Shown here: positions 41,375 through 64,000 of the stretch, piece after piece
How positions within the stretch are numbered: the first letter of the stretch is position 1
Layout of the letters: each line of letters starts with the position of its first letter
Source: Neodontobutis hainanensis
Lineage: Eukaryota; Chordata; Actinopteri; Gobiiformes; Odontobutidae
Direction: 5' to 3'
DNA length: 64,000 bases
NCBI GenBank assembly: GCA_024349245.1
Contig: JALDNG010000006.1
Span: forward strand, 6,259,501-6,323,500
The notes under the pieces: model-generated
Database searches by the model: none
What the model was told of the DNA's origin: nothing
What the model saw: only the letters and a program-made list of their open reading frames with translations
Translations under genes and position numbers: made by a program

Positions 41375-42010
41375 TTAATGCTTTCCTTTTTCTTGATGTT
41401 CATGTCCATGTCCATGTCCATGGCTTTTGCATTTCGCCTCGTCTTTGCCTTTCGTCTCGTGCCCCTACATGAGCAATAATTAATTAAAGTGCCTTTGGTG
41501 GCATATTAGCTCATTGTCAAATATTTACCTCTCCTTTTCCCTTTACTTCTTTCTGTAAAAGAACATGTGTTACTACAGGGCTGTGAAACAAGAGTACTAC
41601 AAATGTAACATTTAGGAACCAAATAAAGTCTTACTGGATGGTGGTCTTTCTTATCGCAAGGCTTCTTTGTCGCATCACACTAAAGAGAAGGAACAGCTAA
41701 ATTAGTAAATATTTTGATGCAGTTAGTTTTAAAGAAATACTTAAAAAAGCAACTCACTTTTGTCACGTCTTTGGGTTTTTCTGATGTAAATTTAAGAAAA
41801 TGTATGAGAAGTGCAGAAGATTGGAATAAAACAGATCAGAAGATGTAGTATAATCTCACTTTTCATCAATTTCACACATGCATTTGCAAGGTACTTGAGA
41901 ATGGATACAAGGTAAAACAGCCAATAATAAATCCATTTACATAGAAATGACAATGTAATTGAGTACCAAGTTTAAAGGTAATGGGAAAAAAAGGACTTAC
42001 GATCACTCAT
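41375..42010 (-). CDS. Small His/Gly/Lys-rich protein, copy 1 (63 aa)
   Basis: Five short coding exons on the minus strand: 42010-42001, 41780-41758, 41679-41635, 41552-41529, 41464-41375. All have GT-AG borders and together they encode 63 residues. The protein starts MSDQKPKDVTK, has a Cys-containing segment CDATKKPCDKKDHHP, a lysine/glycine stretch, and ends SHGHGHGHEHQEKGKH. About 17 percent of residues are His; the rest are mostly Lys, Gly, Asp and Glu, with no signal peptide or membrane segment. It should be soluble and disordered. His-Gly repeats and two Cys suggest metal binding (inference). A noncoding first exon ends at 42124 and a TATA box lies at 42176-42183. It is paralogous to the gene at 45178-45644. 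I do not recognise the family. Confidence 0.72.
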
Positions 42011-42124
42011 CTTGTCTTTTGGTTTCACGTGAAGTAAAAAATGTCTGTAATAAAAATAAAATTACATGTTAAAGTCAAATCAAACATGAACATTCACCAG
42101 TGATTAAAAGATCTCTCCTTTACC

Positions 42125-42200
42125 TGATGCAGAAGTCAGAATTTTTTCTCGTGTTTGAGGTGCTTGTTCAGTTTGTATTTATAGAGCATCATAAGACGAG
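42125..42200 (-). promoter_or_regulatory. TATA promoter and noncoding exon 1 of copy 1
   Basis: Reading the minus strand, TATAAATA (42176-42183) is followed by CAAACTGAACAAGCACCTCA. A short noncoding exon then ends in TGCATCAG/GTAAAG at 42124. The same TATAAATACA and CTGAACA-GCAC arrangement precedes copy 2, so the core promoter was duplicated with the gene. Confidence 0.7.
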
Positions 42201-42435
42201 GAATGTGGGTGTGTTGATCCTGCATGCCAACCCCCAATGTTTTGACATGTGATGGTTTGTTAGTTGCAAGACAGCTAAGTTATGGGCGTGGTCAGAGGAA
42301 CAACAGTATTTTGTGTCTCAATAGCTTCACCTTAAAATACTTGTACAGACAGACAGGAGCATGGGCGTAGCTCAAAATCAACTGACTTATTCAGTTAAAA
42401 AACTTTTCAGTCCACTGTTATGCATTTTAGTCATA

Positions 42436-44018
42436 CAGTATTGTTCAAAATAATAGCAGTACAATGTGACTAACCAGAATAATCCAGGTTTTTTTGTATA
42501 TTTTTATTGCTATGTGGCAAACAAGTTACCAGTAGCTGCAGTAGATTCTCAGAAAACAAACAAGACCCAGCATTCATGATGTGCATGCTCTTAAGGCTGT
42601 ACAATTGGGCAATTGTTTGAAAGGGGTGTGTTCAAAAAAATAGCAGTGTGGCATTCAATCACTGAGGTCATAAATTTTGTAAAAAAAAACAGGTTTGAAT
42701 CAGGTGGCCTGTATTTAAGGATAAAGCCACTGGCACTTGTTGAACATGCATTTGAAAGCCTGAGGAAAATGGGTCGTTCAAGACATTGTTCAGAAGAACA
42801 GCGTACTTTGATTAAAAAGTTGATTGGAGAGGGGAAGACCTATAAAGAGGTGCAAAAAATTATAGGCTGTTCAGCTAAAATGATCTCCAATGCCTTAAAA
42901 TGGAGAGCAAAACCAGAGAGACGTGGAAGAAAACGGAAGACAACCATCAAAATGGATCAAGGAATAACCAAAATGGCAAATGCTCAGCCAATGATCAGCT
43001 CCAGGATGATCAAAGACAGTCTGGAGTTACCTGTAAGTACTGTGACAGTTAGAAGACGTCTGTGTGAAGCTAATCTATTTTCAAGAATCCCCGGCAAAGT
43101 CCCTCTGTTAAAAAAAGGCATGTGCAGAAGAGGTTACAATTTGCCAAAGAACACATCAATTGGCCTAAAGAGAAATGGAGGAACATTTTGTGGACTGATG
43201 AGAGACAAATTGTTCTTTTTGGGTCCAAGGGCCACACACAGTTTGTGAGGCGACCCCCAAACTCTGAATTAAAGCCACAGTACACAGTGAAGACAGTGAA
43301 GCATGGTGGTGCTAGCATCATGATATGGGCATGTTTTTCCTACTATGGTGTTGGGCCTATTTATTGCATACCAGGGATCTTGGATCAGTTTGCATATGTC
43401 AAAATACTTGAAGATGTCATGTTGCCTTATGCTGAAGAGGACATGCCCTTGAAATGGTTGTTTCAACAAGACAATGACCCCAAACACATTAGTAAACAAG
43501 CAAAGTCTTGGTTCCAAACCAACAAAATTAATGTTATGGAGTGGCCAGCCAAATCCCCGGACCTTAATCCAATCGAGAACTTGTGGGGTGATATCAAAAA
43601 TGCTGTTTCTGAAGCAAAACCAAGAAATGTAAATGAATTGTGGAATGTTGTAAAAGAATCATGGAGCGGAATAACAGCTAAGAGGTGCCACAAGTTGGTT
43701 GACTCAATGCCACACAGATGTGAAGCAGTTTTAAAAAACGGTGGTTTCTTAGTTTAGTGATTCACAAAAACGTTTTGAGTTTGTACAGTCAACTGCAGAT
43801 GTTATTGTTTTTATTTTTATATATATATAAACACACCCCATTCAACTAATTGCACAGCCTTAAGAGTGTGCACATCATGAATGCTGGGTCTTGTTTGTTT
43901 TCTGAGAATATACTGCACCTACTGGTAACTTGTTTGCCAAGTAACAATAAAAAATATACTAAAAACCTGGATTATTCTGGTTATTCACATTGTACTACTA
44001 TTATTTTGAACAATACTG
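42436..44018 (+). mobile_element. Nearly intact Tc1-type transposon
   Basis: The element is 1583 bases, bounded by CAGTATTGTTC and GAACAATACTG with a TA on each side (42434-42435 and 44019-44020). The inverted repeats are about 210 bases and contain a second internal copy of the GTTCAAAAAAATAGCAGTG motif (about 42628), an IR/DR layout. Between them lies a Tc1 transposase gene. Its age looks low because the termini match closely and only one frame break is seen. It lies between the two small His-rich paralogues. Confidence 0.93.
42769..43757 (+). pseudogene. Tc1-type transposase, one frameshift
   Basis: The N-terminal part begins MGRSRHCSEEQRTLIKKLI, with paired helix-turn-helix DNA-binding motifs and a GRKRK basic linker. 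It stays open to about 43115. There the frame shifts by one base at an A-run, and the rest of the enzyme continues in another frame to 43757. The catalytic part shows WTDERQIVLFG (first Asp), QQDNDPKH (second Asp) and SPDLNPIENLW (Glu), a DD34E triad. It would cut and paste the element if intact; with the frameshift it should be inactive. Confidence 0.88.
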
Positions 44019-44357
44019 TATACTGACAATGGGATAATGTGTTAATTTCATGGCTAGGTGCTGCACCTTGACAGAACAAGCAGATCTACGCTTGCCTCTT
44101 GGTGGCTCACTTTAGACCAGTTGGCTCCTGTTTCTTTCCTCTGTTTTTCTGTTTGACTACTACCCCTCCCCCACTCATTTAAATAAAGGCAAAATAAGGT
44201 GAGTTGAGTTAAGTAAAGTGGCAGCATAGTTGGGATGCAACTGTCAAATGAGTATGTGAAGGAGTAGTGACTAGTGTAAATACATTTTCTTAATGGGTCT
44301 GAAATTAAAAATGCTTTGCTTAAGCACACACACAAAAAAGAAAAAAACTGTCTGTAC

Positions 44358-44495
44358 TTTGGCCATCGGTCAGAAGACGCACCTGCCTCACTCTCACATG
44401 GCAGACAAGAAGGGCATGTCCACAAGCTTCATTTTGCCAATCGGAGACATCTGTTTTTTTCTTTTTTAATTCTGCGGTTGGTGTGGTAAGATTCT
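44358..44495 (+). pseudogene. Decayed duplicate of MTHFD1 exon 26
   Basis: The sequence reads CGCACCTGCCTCACTCTCACATGGCAGACAAGAAGGGC..., clearly related to MTHFD1 exon 26 (40087-40239), including GCAGACAAGAAGGG and TTTTGCCAATC-GAGACATC. The end GGTGTGGTAAGA corresponds to the exon 26 donor GGCACGGTAAGA. The middle is deleted and the frame is lost. Retained intron sequence after the donor shows it came from genomic duplication, not from a processed mRNA. Confidence 0.85.
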
Positions 44496-44639
44496 GATAA
44501 TGCATGGCTTTTACTTTTCACAGAATTGGTAGAGCCAGAGGATTTATAGTGTTGTCGGGCATGTCACAACACAACAAATACTTCACTTTCTAGGCTTATA
44601 CTTGCTTTGTAAAAAGAACAGAAAACCACAGGGAGGGGG

Positions 44640-44800
44640 GCACGGGGGCACCCCTAGCTCAGTTGATAAAACGCACACCAAATACACATGAGACAGGTTT
44701 TTGTCTCGGTTGGGACATTTGCCCAATGTCATTCCCCAACTCTCACCCTGTTTCCTGTTGACCTACAGTCTACTATCAAAAAAAAGGCTTAAAGCACCCC
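44640..44800 (+). repeat. tRNA-derived SINE fragment
   Basis: CACCCCTAGCTCAGTTGATAAAACG resembles a tRNA A-box head. The body GGTTGGGACATTTGCCCAATGTCATTCCCCAACTCTC followed by TTTCCTGT and an A-rich CTACTATCAAA end matches a SINE layout common in fish. Confidence 0.6.
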
Positions 44801-45126
44801 CACCCCCAGGAATTCTACACATTAAAATGACACGTCTTCTCAATATTTGCGTGTGTGCATTACAAGAAAATTACATCCTGTGTTATTGCTTCTTACATCC
44901 TGACTTCCTCAATCTCTCTCTACATTATGAATGTTGTTGGGACTTGCCTCTCTTGTGCTATATGGCAATCTGATGAATTCTTGTGTATAAAGATGTTCTT
45001 GTTTTTTTAAAGAATTGTTTTAGTGTTGCCTGTTACCTCAGACCGATGCACATTTGCAGTCACGCTTGTATTACTTTATAAACATGTCTAATAAACACAA
45101 AAGAACATCATATTTTCTTGGAGCAA

Positions 45127-45132
45127 TTTATT
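45127..45132 (-). other. PolyA signal of copy 2
   Basis: AATAAA is read on the minus strand 46 bases past the stop codon of the second small His-rich gene. Confidence 0.65.
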
Positions 45133-45177
45133 CAAATACAAGTATTTTATGACATATGAGAGACAATCAACATTTCT

Positions 45178-45644
45178 TTATTTATCCCCACCCTTTCCAT
45201 GCTTCCCATGACCATGACCATGACCATGTCCGTGTTCGTGACCATGTCCCTCTCCTTTTCCTTTTCCTTGTTCTTTCTCTCCACTTTTTCCGAGCTTCTG
45301 CAAAGATAAGAGAAATGCTTAAATTACTTTAAAAAGGAGACAAAACAACTTCTTCAACAGTATTAAATGCCTACCTTTCCCTTCTTCTTTCCGTGTTCTT
45401 CCTGTAAAAAAACAAAAAACAAAACTACATTGCAAGAGTGTACTGTGTCGAGGAACAAATTGTACAAAATATTTAGAAACAAAGTAATGTCTTACGCCGC
45501 CTGAATCCGATCCGGATCCTTCAGATTCAGCCTTCTTTGCCTTCTCCTTCTGCAAAGCAACGATTTTATGAGCCAACATTTTTATGGCATTAGCTATAGA
45601 TGTATGTAATGAACAGAAACGCTATTCACCTCTTTGTCACTCAT
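45178..45644 (-). CDS. Small His/Gly/Lys-rich protein, copy 2 (71 aa)
   Basis: Four short coding exons on the minus strand: 45644-45630, 45549-45496, 45401-45375, 45297-45178. They have GT-AG borders and uniform phase 0, and give 71 residues. It begins MSDKEKEKAKKAESEGSGSD, continues EEHGKKKGK, and ends with a run of His-Gly pairs (GHGHEHGHGHGHGHGK) then HGKGGDK. The protein is highly charged, disordered and without Cys, whereas copy 1 has three Cys. The shared MSD start, exon layout, Lys/Gly linker and HGHGHGHEH-type tail show paralogy. Metal binding is a plausible inference from the His-Gly run; no function is known to me. A noncoding exon ends at 45747 and exon 2 begins at 45676 with a short 5' UTR. 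Confidence 0.75.
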
Positions 45645-45744
45645 TTTGTTTTTTGGATGCAATAAAAAAGACTTTCCTGTCAAATAAAGTAACATGGTAA
45701 AGTTTAAAATCTCATAATTGAAGGTGAGAAACTACATTGCCTTT

Positions 45745-45815
45745 ACCTGGTGCAGAAATGAATGCTGTGTAACTAAAGTGCGTGTTCAGTCTGTATTTAT
45801 AGGACAAAGAGTTGA
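45745..45815 (-). promoter_or_regulatory. TATA promoter and noncoding exon 1 of copy 2
   Basis: Reading the minus strand, TATAAATA lies at 45794-45801. CAGACTGAACACGCAC follows, then a short exon ends TTCTGCACCAG/GTAAAG at 45747. It matches the copy 1 promoter almost base for base through the TATA box and the next 20 bases. Confidence 0.7.
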
Positions 45816-48480
45816 GGAATGCTTGGGGCATCCTGATAGTTGCACGACAGGTATAGCAAAGAAACGGTGCTTTTATGTTATAATTATTGCAGGAATTTAC
45901 CCAGGTTAATCTATGGCTTTGTCTAAAACATTGTGAATTTTTTTAATTAATATATTTATTTATTTATTTTTATTCTCCATAATTGTATTTTCTTATTTTG
46001 TTTTAGGGAAGAGCTCAAAAGACAACAAAAATAATATTGAATTTATAAATGATAATTTCTTATCATTAGTCATCTAATAATGCACCATTGCTGTTGTTGT
46101 AGTGACATGCAGGTGTAAATAAAGATGTGGATTACAGGGTCATTTGGAACATAATGAGCCAAACAGGTTTTGCTGGCAAAATACGGACAAGGACAAAATA
46201 CTCTTAAAGAACCCAACCCCAAACTAACTGGTGGTAAACTATGCCTCACAATCTAATGAATGATAAACTAGAACATATGCAAAGGCATATTTAAATGAAA
46301 GGATATAGTAGTTGTTGCTAAGACAGCAAGCTGTTTACCAACAATGTCACATTTTAGCATGGTGGATGTGGGACTGGCTGTAACAACTGAATGGTAAATT
46401 ATCCAAAAAAGAAGGAAACAATGAATTATGTGTTGAAACCTTTGAATATGTAAGTTTCATTGTAAATTATCTTTTTTTATTATTACCCTGGTTATCAATC
46501 ATTAATCAGTTGGTAAGTATTAGTTACAATTTGTGAATACACAAATATCATGTAGCTATAGGGGATTATGATGCTTTAAAAAAACATCGTCATTGCTACC
46601 CTTCGTGTTTAAAGTGCAAGGAAGTGTACAATAGTATCCAGTCAGTACCAGTTCAAACTGAAGCAATAGTAAAAACGCCCTGAAACGTGTTTAATTATGG
46701 GGCTGTGCACACCCTTCAGTGTCAATGCATCAAACCGGATTTAATATATCTGATGTGATGCTTTAGGTGAATGACAGTGCATTTTGAAGTCCACAACCTT
46801 ATTTGACCAGGCTTTAATATTTTTTCATACTGTTATGTTCTACCTTTACTGCAAATTTAGGTGGAAACATGTGTGCTTGCCTGGGCAATAGTTATTTACT
46901 CTTGCTAGGGCTGCATTTGCATTTTTTGTGGTGAAAGCATGCACAAAATCTTTATTTTGATTTCACATTCCCTAAAAATATTTATATTAATTTGTATACA
47001 GCTTATTATACCAAATAGTGAGCCCAAGTACATGCAAAAGTGATCACAGTCTTCATAGCAGCCTCAACAAGAACCACTGGTAGAAAACTCAGGATACAAG
47101 TCAAAGGAACTGCAAAGCACACGTATCACAAAAGCCTACGGAGCTCTTCAGCTCTTGTGCTATTCCTATAATAAACAAAGTTTTGGCGCCACCTATCGGC
47201 AATGAAACAAAACACCAGTAAACCGTTGAACTTGAACAGTCTACCGCTAAGTATAGGAGTGACGTGAGTATCTAGCATAATTACATCATTTGGTTACAAT
47301 AAGAAAATGTGCCAGTAAAATTAGTTCATAACTCCTTTTTCAAGAATTTACTTATACAATAAGTACAATACAATACAATATACAATAACGAAGGCCAAGA
47401 GAACTTCGAAGTGCTTAGCTTAGTAATATTAGCAAACAGTTGTCAAAGCTACACTAGCAATAGCTTAAGAAATAAACAAACAGCCACTAAAATAAGCCGA
47501 CAGCTTAAAATTGATGGAACTATTATAAAATTAAAACAATTAAATTTATATATTTGAAGAAGAATTTTAAATTTTAATAACCATTTTTAATTAGAAGGAG
47601 GTAGTTAACCGCTAGATATAAAACCTTGAGTAGCCTATAGAAACATAAAAGCAATTGCCCGAAGACTTTAATCATCTAATGTTACAGATTTAAATTCGGC
47701 AAAAAAAAAATATAATAAAAGCAATAGTATTTGGTAATAGTTAAACAGTAAAACAGATGCAATGTCTATTAAAACTAACCTTGGTAGACTATTACTGGAA
47801 ACTCATTTAAACTCATTATTTTTTTAAAACAGTATTCTGGTAAAATATATATTTTTTACCAGAATACTGTTTTAAAAAAATAACAAAGAACCTTGTTTTT
47901 GTGGGAATAATTATTGTAGAATGTGTGCTATGTGCACTGGAGTTTGCTAAAAATGTTGTTGCTTAGCTTTCAAAGATGTGTTTGTTTCCATAATACTCTA
48001 AATTGCAGAGCAGTGACACTTGAGTCTGAAGTGACTAACATTACTGCTATCTGTGACATTTGTCTACCAGGCTGTCTGTGTGGTGCATATCATTATGTCT
48101 CTCAGTCAGTGTGAGAAAGTGTACCCTTTACCAGTCTTTATAGAAATACCCATATCATGTCATATATAGGCCTAGGTAGTGTAAACTAGGTTATTGAGGG
48201 AGGTTGGATTTGATGCATCAGTATATCCTCCCACAGGAGAAAGCCAAGACTTTTATTATAAAGCTTAGAGTACGCGCGCATATGTTGTGTGTGAATGTAC
48301 GGTTGTGTGTGTAAGTGTTGGGTACTTTAACTGGTATGCTTTGAGCTGAGGATAAGTAAGGAGGCAAAGGAGCAAGTGCTTCAGAGAGGAAGAGCTAAAG
48401 TGAGAGAGCATATGTGAAGGGTGGGAGGGCTAGGGAGAGTGAGAAAAGGAGAAAGAGGGAGAACGGGAGGACAAATGGGT
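45816..48480. other. Intergenic AT-rich spacer
   Basis: No exon of a recognisable gene is seen in this 2.7 kb. It contains a perfect hairpin (47816-47883) and scattered A/T runs. A purine-rich GGGAG/AGAAA tract at about 48360-48475 belongs to the CCDC9B upstream region. Confidence 0.6.
47816..47883. repeat. Perfect 30-bp inverted repeat, 8-base loop
   Basis: The arms 47816-47845 and 47854-47883 are exact reverse complements, around the core AACAGTATTCTGGTAAAA. The loop is TATATATT. It may be a small palindromic MITE-type element or a hairpin. There are no transcript data. Confidence 0.95.
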
Positions 48481-48645
48481 GGGTGCTGTGAAATCTGTTA
48501 ACAGGGGAGCTCTGTGCATTTGTTAGACATCTTGGCTGCTTGCCCAACTTATCTCATTGTAATCAAGGCATGATCGTGGAGTCCGTGCTGCCCTCTTTGC
48601 CGTCTCGGCTGCTTCACTGGACTCAGCACAGCTTCTACCGCTGAC

Positions 48646-61626
<12,981 letters not shown>

Positions 61627-62941
61627 AAAAGACTTTCTGGACAAATATAGAAACCAAAACACAGCCTCTTTTTACCTGGATGTGGCAGGTCCATCGTTCT
61701 GAGAGACACTGTTCTTGGATTATACACACGAAGCAGAGGCTGGCTGTGTTAAACACAACCTGTCATTGGGTGATTTTTTTTTTCATCCATTTTCCCAGCT
61801 TAAATATTCATGACATCAAAGCACTTTATAATAATAACAGTGTTATACATGTTAGTATGCTGCTTGAGTGCAATAATATTGAATGTTTACATTGGTATAA
61901 ACACTTCAAGGTACATATCAGCTAATCGCATTTACTTATTTTCAGTAGCCATTAAAAGAAATCAGCCAAAACTGATATAGTGCCTGGTTCTGCCTTAGAC
62001 TCAGAATACTAGAATAGTATTTTACTTTGAAGGAAAGTTTGTATTATTTAAGGAACTAATAATTAAATACTTATTGTTGAGGAATTGAAGTTTTGGCCAC
62101 CCTTAAAAAATATTTTGCATTTATGATTGTTAAAATGTGTTACTCACAGTAAATAGATAAGCATTCATGCACATACACTACATTACTAAGTAATCAACAA
62201 TCAATCAACAACATATTTTTACAGGGCTAAACAGATTCTGAAAAACACTCTTTGGTCTATAAAGGTTTAGCCATTATTTGCTGGGATATCCCATGCATAA
62301 GTCATTATTCAAGAGCAAACTGTTTTAATAAGCTTACTCATCAGTATTAAGTCCTTGTGCCTTGTTTTTTGAATGCAAGTTAGTTTAAAGTTTGTTCCAT
62401 TCATGTTACACTATTTGCATTGGGACAAATGTTTACCAGGTTGATCTGTTATTGTGTTATGTATGCCAAGCAATGGTATTTAATTTATTGTTCTAATGTT
62501 TTATTTGAGCCTTAACTACTGTAATAGGAAGCCTTGTAAGAACTCTTGTCCTCAAATAGTACAGTATAGTAAACAGTTATGTAACTGTAAATAGCACACA
62601 TTGTGGATGTGCTCCCAGTCATGTTCAGCGTGTGGTTATATTAAAACATAATCTGGAGTCTAGGAGGAGCACACACAATGTGCCATAGTGTTCATTATCA
62701 CAATTACAAATCTGCTGGTATTGAGTAAGGCCTTTTCTCTGTGTTTTATTTGAATCTTGAATGGATAAAATGTGTTCATTTGGAGGCACTGACAATAAGA
62801 GGTGGCTGTAGTGTCTCTGTTTTTTTACACCTTGTTGTGTAAGAGGTGTGATTTGCACCTTTACTTGTTTGTGCACACAATTCAAATAAATGCACATTGC
62901 TTACTTTACTGTAAAACAATTTGGAAACAGAACATTAATAA
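61627..62941 (+). other. CCDC9B 3' UTR
   Basis: No coding sequence is seen after the stop at 61624-61626. AATAAA signals at 62885-62890 and 62936-62941 are the best candidate 3' ends. Confidence 0.55.
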
Positions 62942-64000
62942 AGGTTGTTTTCTGTATTTTGGTCAACATGGCTGTATTTTTCCCCTGTCCTCTCAACATT
63001 CAAGATTTGCTCAAAGTGTACAGATGAATGCCCTTATGGATTTCTGTCTTCTTTAAAATCAGAGCTGCAGAAGAAAATTGAGCAAATGCCAAGCACAATG
63101 TTCTGTCTAAAGTTCATGAAGCTAGTCCTTGGTCTGTTGAGTCTGGTGTCTGGTTGGACTGGAGTGTGATTTTATTAATTTCAGATGAACTCCCTGCTGG
63201 GTTCATGTGCAAACAGTTCCTCTTCAGTGCAGGTGGGACCTCCCATAGGCCATACTATTTCAATTATGTCCTCTTGAGTTTTAATCTATGGTACTGTTCT
63301 GGTTGGTCCTGCACAACATCATTGAACATAATGTGTCAACACATTCTAAATAAGATTTTAATTTTAAATGAATTTTCTTATTCTACATCTGTGGCTTTCT
63401 GGAACACAAAAGAGGTGAATGTACAGTATTTTTCACTCTTTTGTCCTTTGGTTACATAAGGGAATGTTTTTTTGTTCACATAAGATTCAAAAACAGTAAC
63501 TCTTTGTAACTCTCTAACACTCCACGCTGTGGTGAGACTAACTTACAGTTGAAAGGTCTGATGCAATTGTAGTGGGGGTGTTAGTATTATGGTAATAAGT
63601 ACTTTTGGCTGATGTGTAGGATTATGTCAGATACATGCTTTTGCTAAACTACAGGAGCATGCCTTTTCTCACAAAAAATAACTTGATTTAAAATGTAGAC
63701 ATCCAAGCTAGCTACTTTTATCCTGTGGACAACAAATGCTTTTTTGTAGCAAGAAATAAGCTCTGCTCTGAAGGAGTTTGTGTTTAGAATTAAGCTTTTA
63801 CTGCAATCTATCACAATTTGGTCCCTAAAGCTCCAGAATAACACCTACTGTTAGGATCATGAGCTTGGATTTTGTTTCCTGCCTGTGTTCATTATTTGCC
63901 TCAGTTTAATCGCAATCAGAGGCTCTTGAGGTGTTTCATTATAGTTGATGGGTGGATTTTTAACGGAAGCGAGGTCTTGTTGGGCCCTCTGACCTTGACC
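62942..64000. other. Downstream flank with nothing recognised
   Basis: Short open frames here have no recognisable domain or splice context. I see no repeats or RNA gene. The stretch is probably intergenic. Confidence 0.5.

Noticed and set aside
41399..41425. Short GTCCATGTCCATG tandem as a simple repeat only
   Set aside because: Read on the minus strand in the spliced frame it encodes the His-Gly tail of the small gene, so it is treated as coding.
62625..63844. Several 60-100 codon frames near the right edge
   Set aside because: AT-rich noncoding sequence with no domain similarity, splice context or codon bias.

Overview
This window is vertebrate nuclear DNA and almost certainly from a teleost fish. 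Genes are split into many short exons with GT-AG introns. Introns are compact: the 27 coding exons of MTHFD1 fit in about 7 kb. The repeats are typical of fish: Tc1 transposons, a Rex3/RTE-like LINE, tRNA-derived SINEs and long (TA)n, (TG)n and (ATT)n tracts. I cannot name the species. Gene names come from reading the translated exons against remembered family sequences; no search was run. Exon boundaries were placed by hand from splice sites, and each full-length model keeps its frame from start to stop.

Layout. At 1-1750 there is AT-rich DNA, probably the 3' end of an upstream plus-strand gene. TMEM39B (+) codes from 2607 to 5659 and CCDC28B (+) from 7177 to 8650. TOGARAM1 (-) codes from 21047 down to 10678 and converges on CCDC28B. 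At 21.6-23.8 kb a pair of inverted repeats encloses a possible small spliced transcript. KLHL28 (+) codes from 24661 to 27258 with a roughly 3 kb 3' UTR. C14orf28 (-) codes from 32978 to 31063 and is divergent from MTHFD1 (+), 33504-40649. At 41.3-45.8 kb lie two tandem minus-strand genes for tiny His/Gly/Lys-rich proteins, with exons too short for ordinary ORF calling. They are separated by a nearly intact Tc1 transposon and a decayed copy of an MTHFD1 exon. CCDC9B (+) codes from 48646 to 61626, with introns full of LINE, SINE and Tc1 debris. The last kilobase shows nothing coding.

Gene relations. The TOGARAM1-KLHL28-C14orf28 order and orientations match human 14q21 as I remember it. TMEM39B and CCDC28B belong to human 1p35, MTHFD1 to 14q23 and CCDC9B to 15q15, so the window is a mosaic of conserved blocks. 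CCDC28B and TOGARAM1 are both cilium-associated and lie tail to tail. MTHFD1 is a cytosolic one-carbon enzyme, KLHL28 a BTB-Kelch adaptor and TMEM39B an ER membrane protein.

The most unusual content is the tandem pair of histidine-rich microproteins with matching core promoters. They arose by a segmental duplication that also carried the 3' end of MTHFD1. I do not recognise this family.
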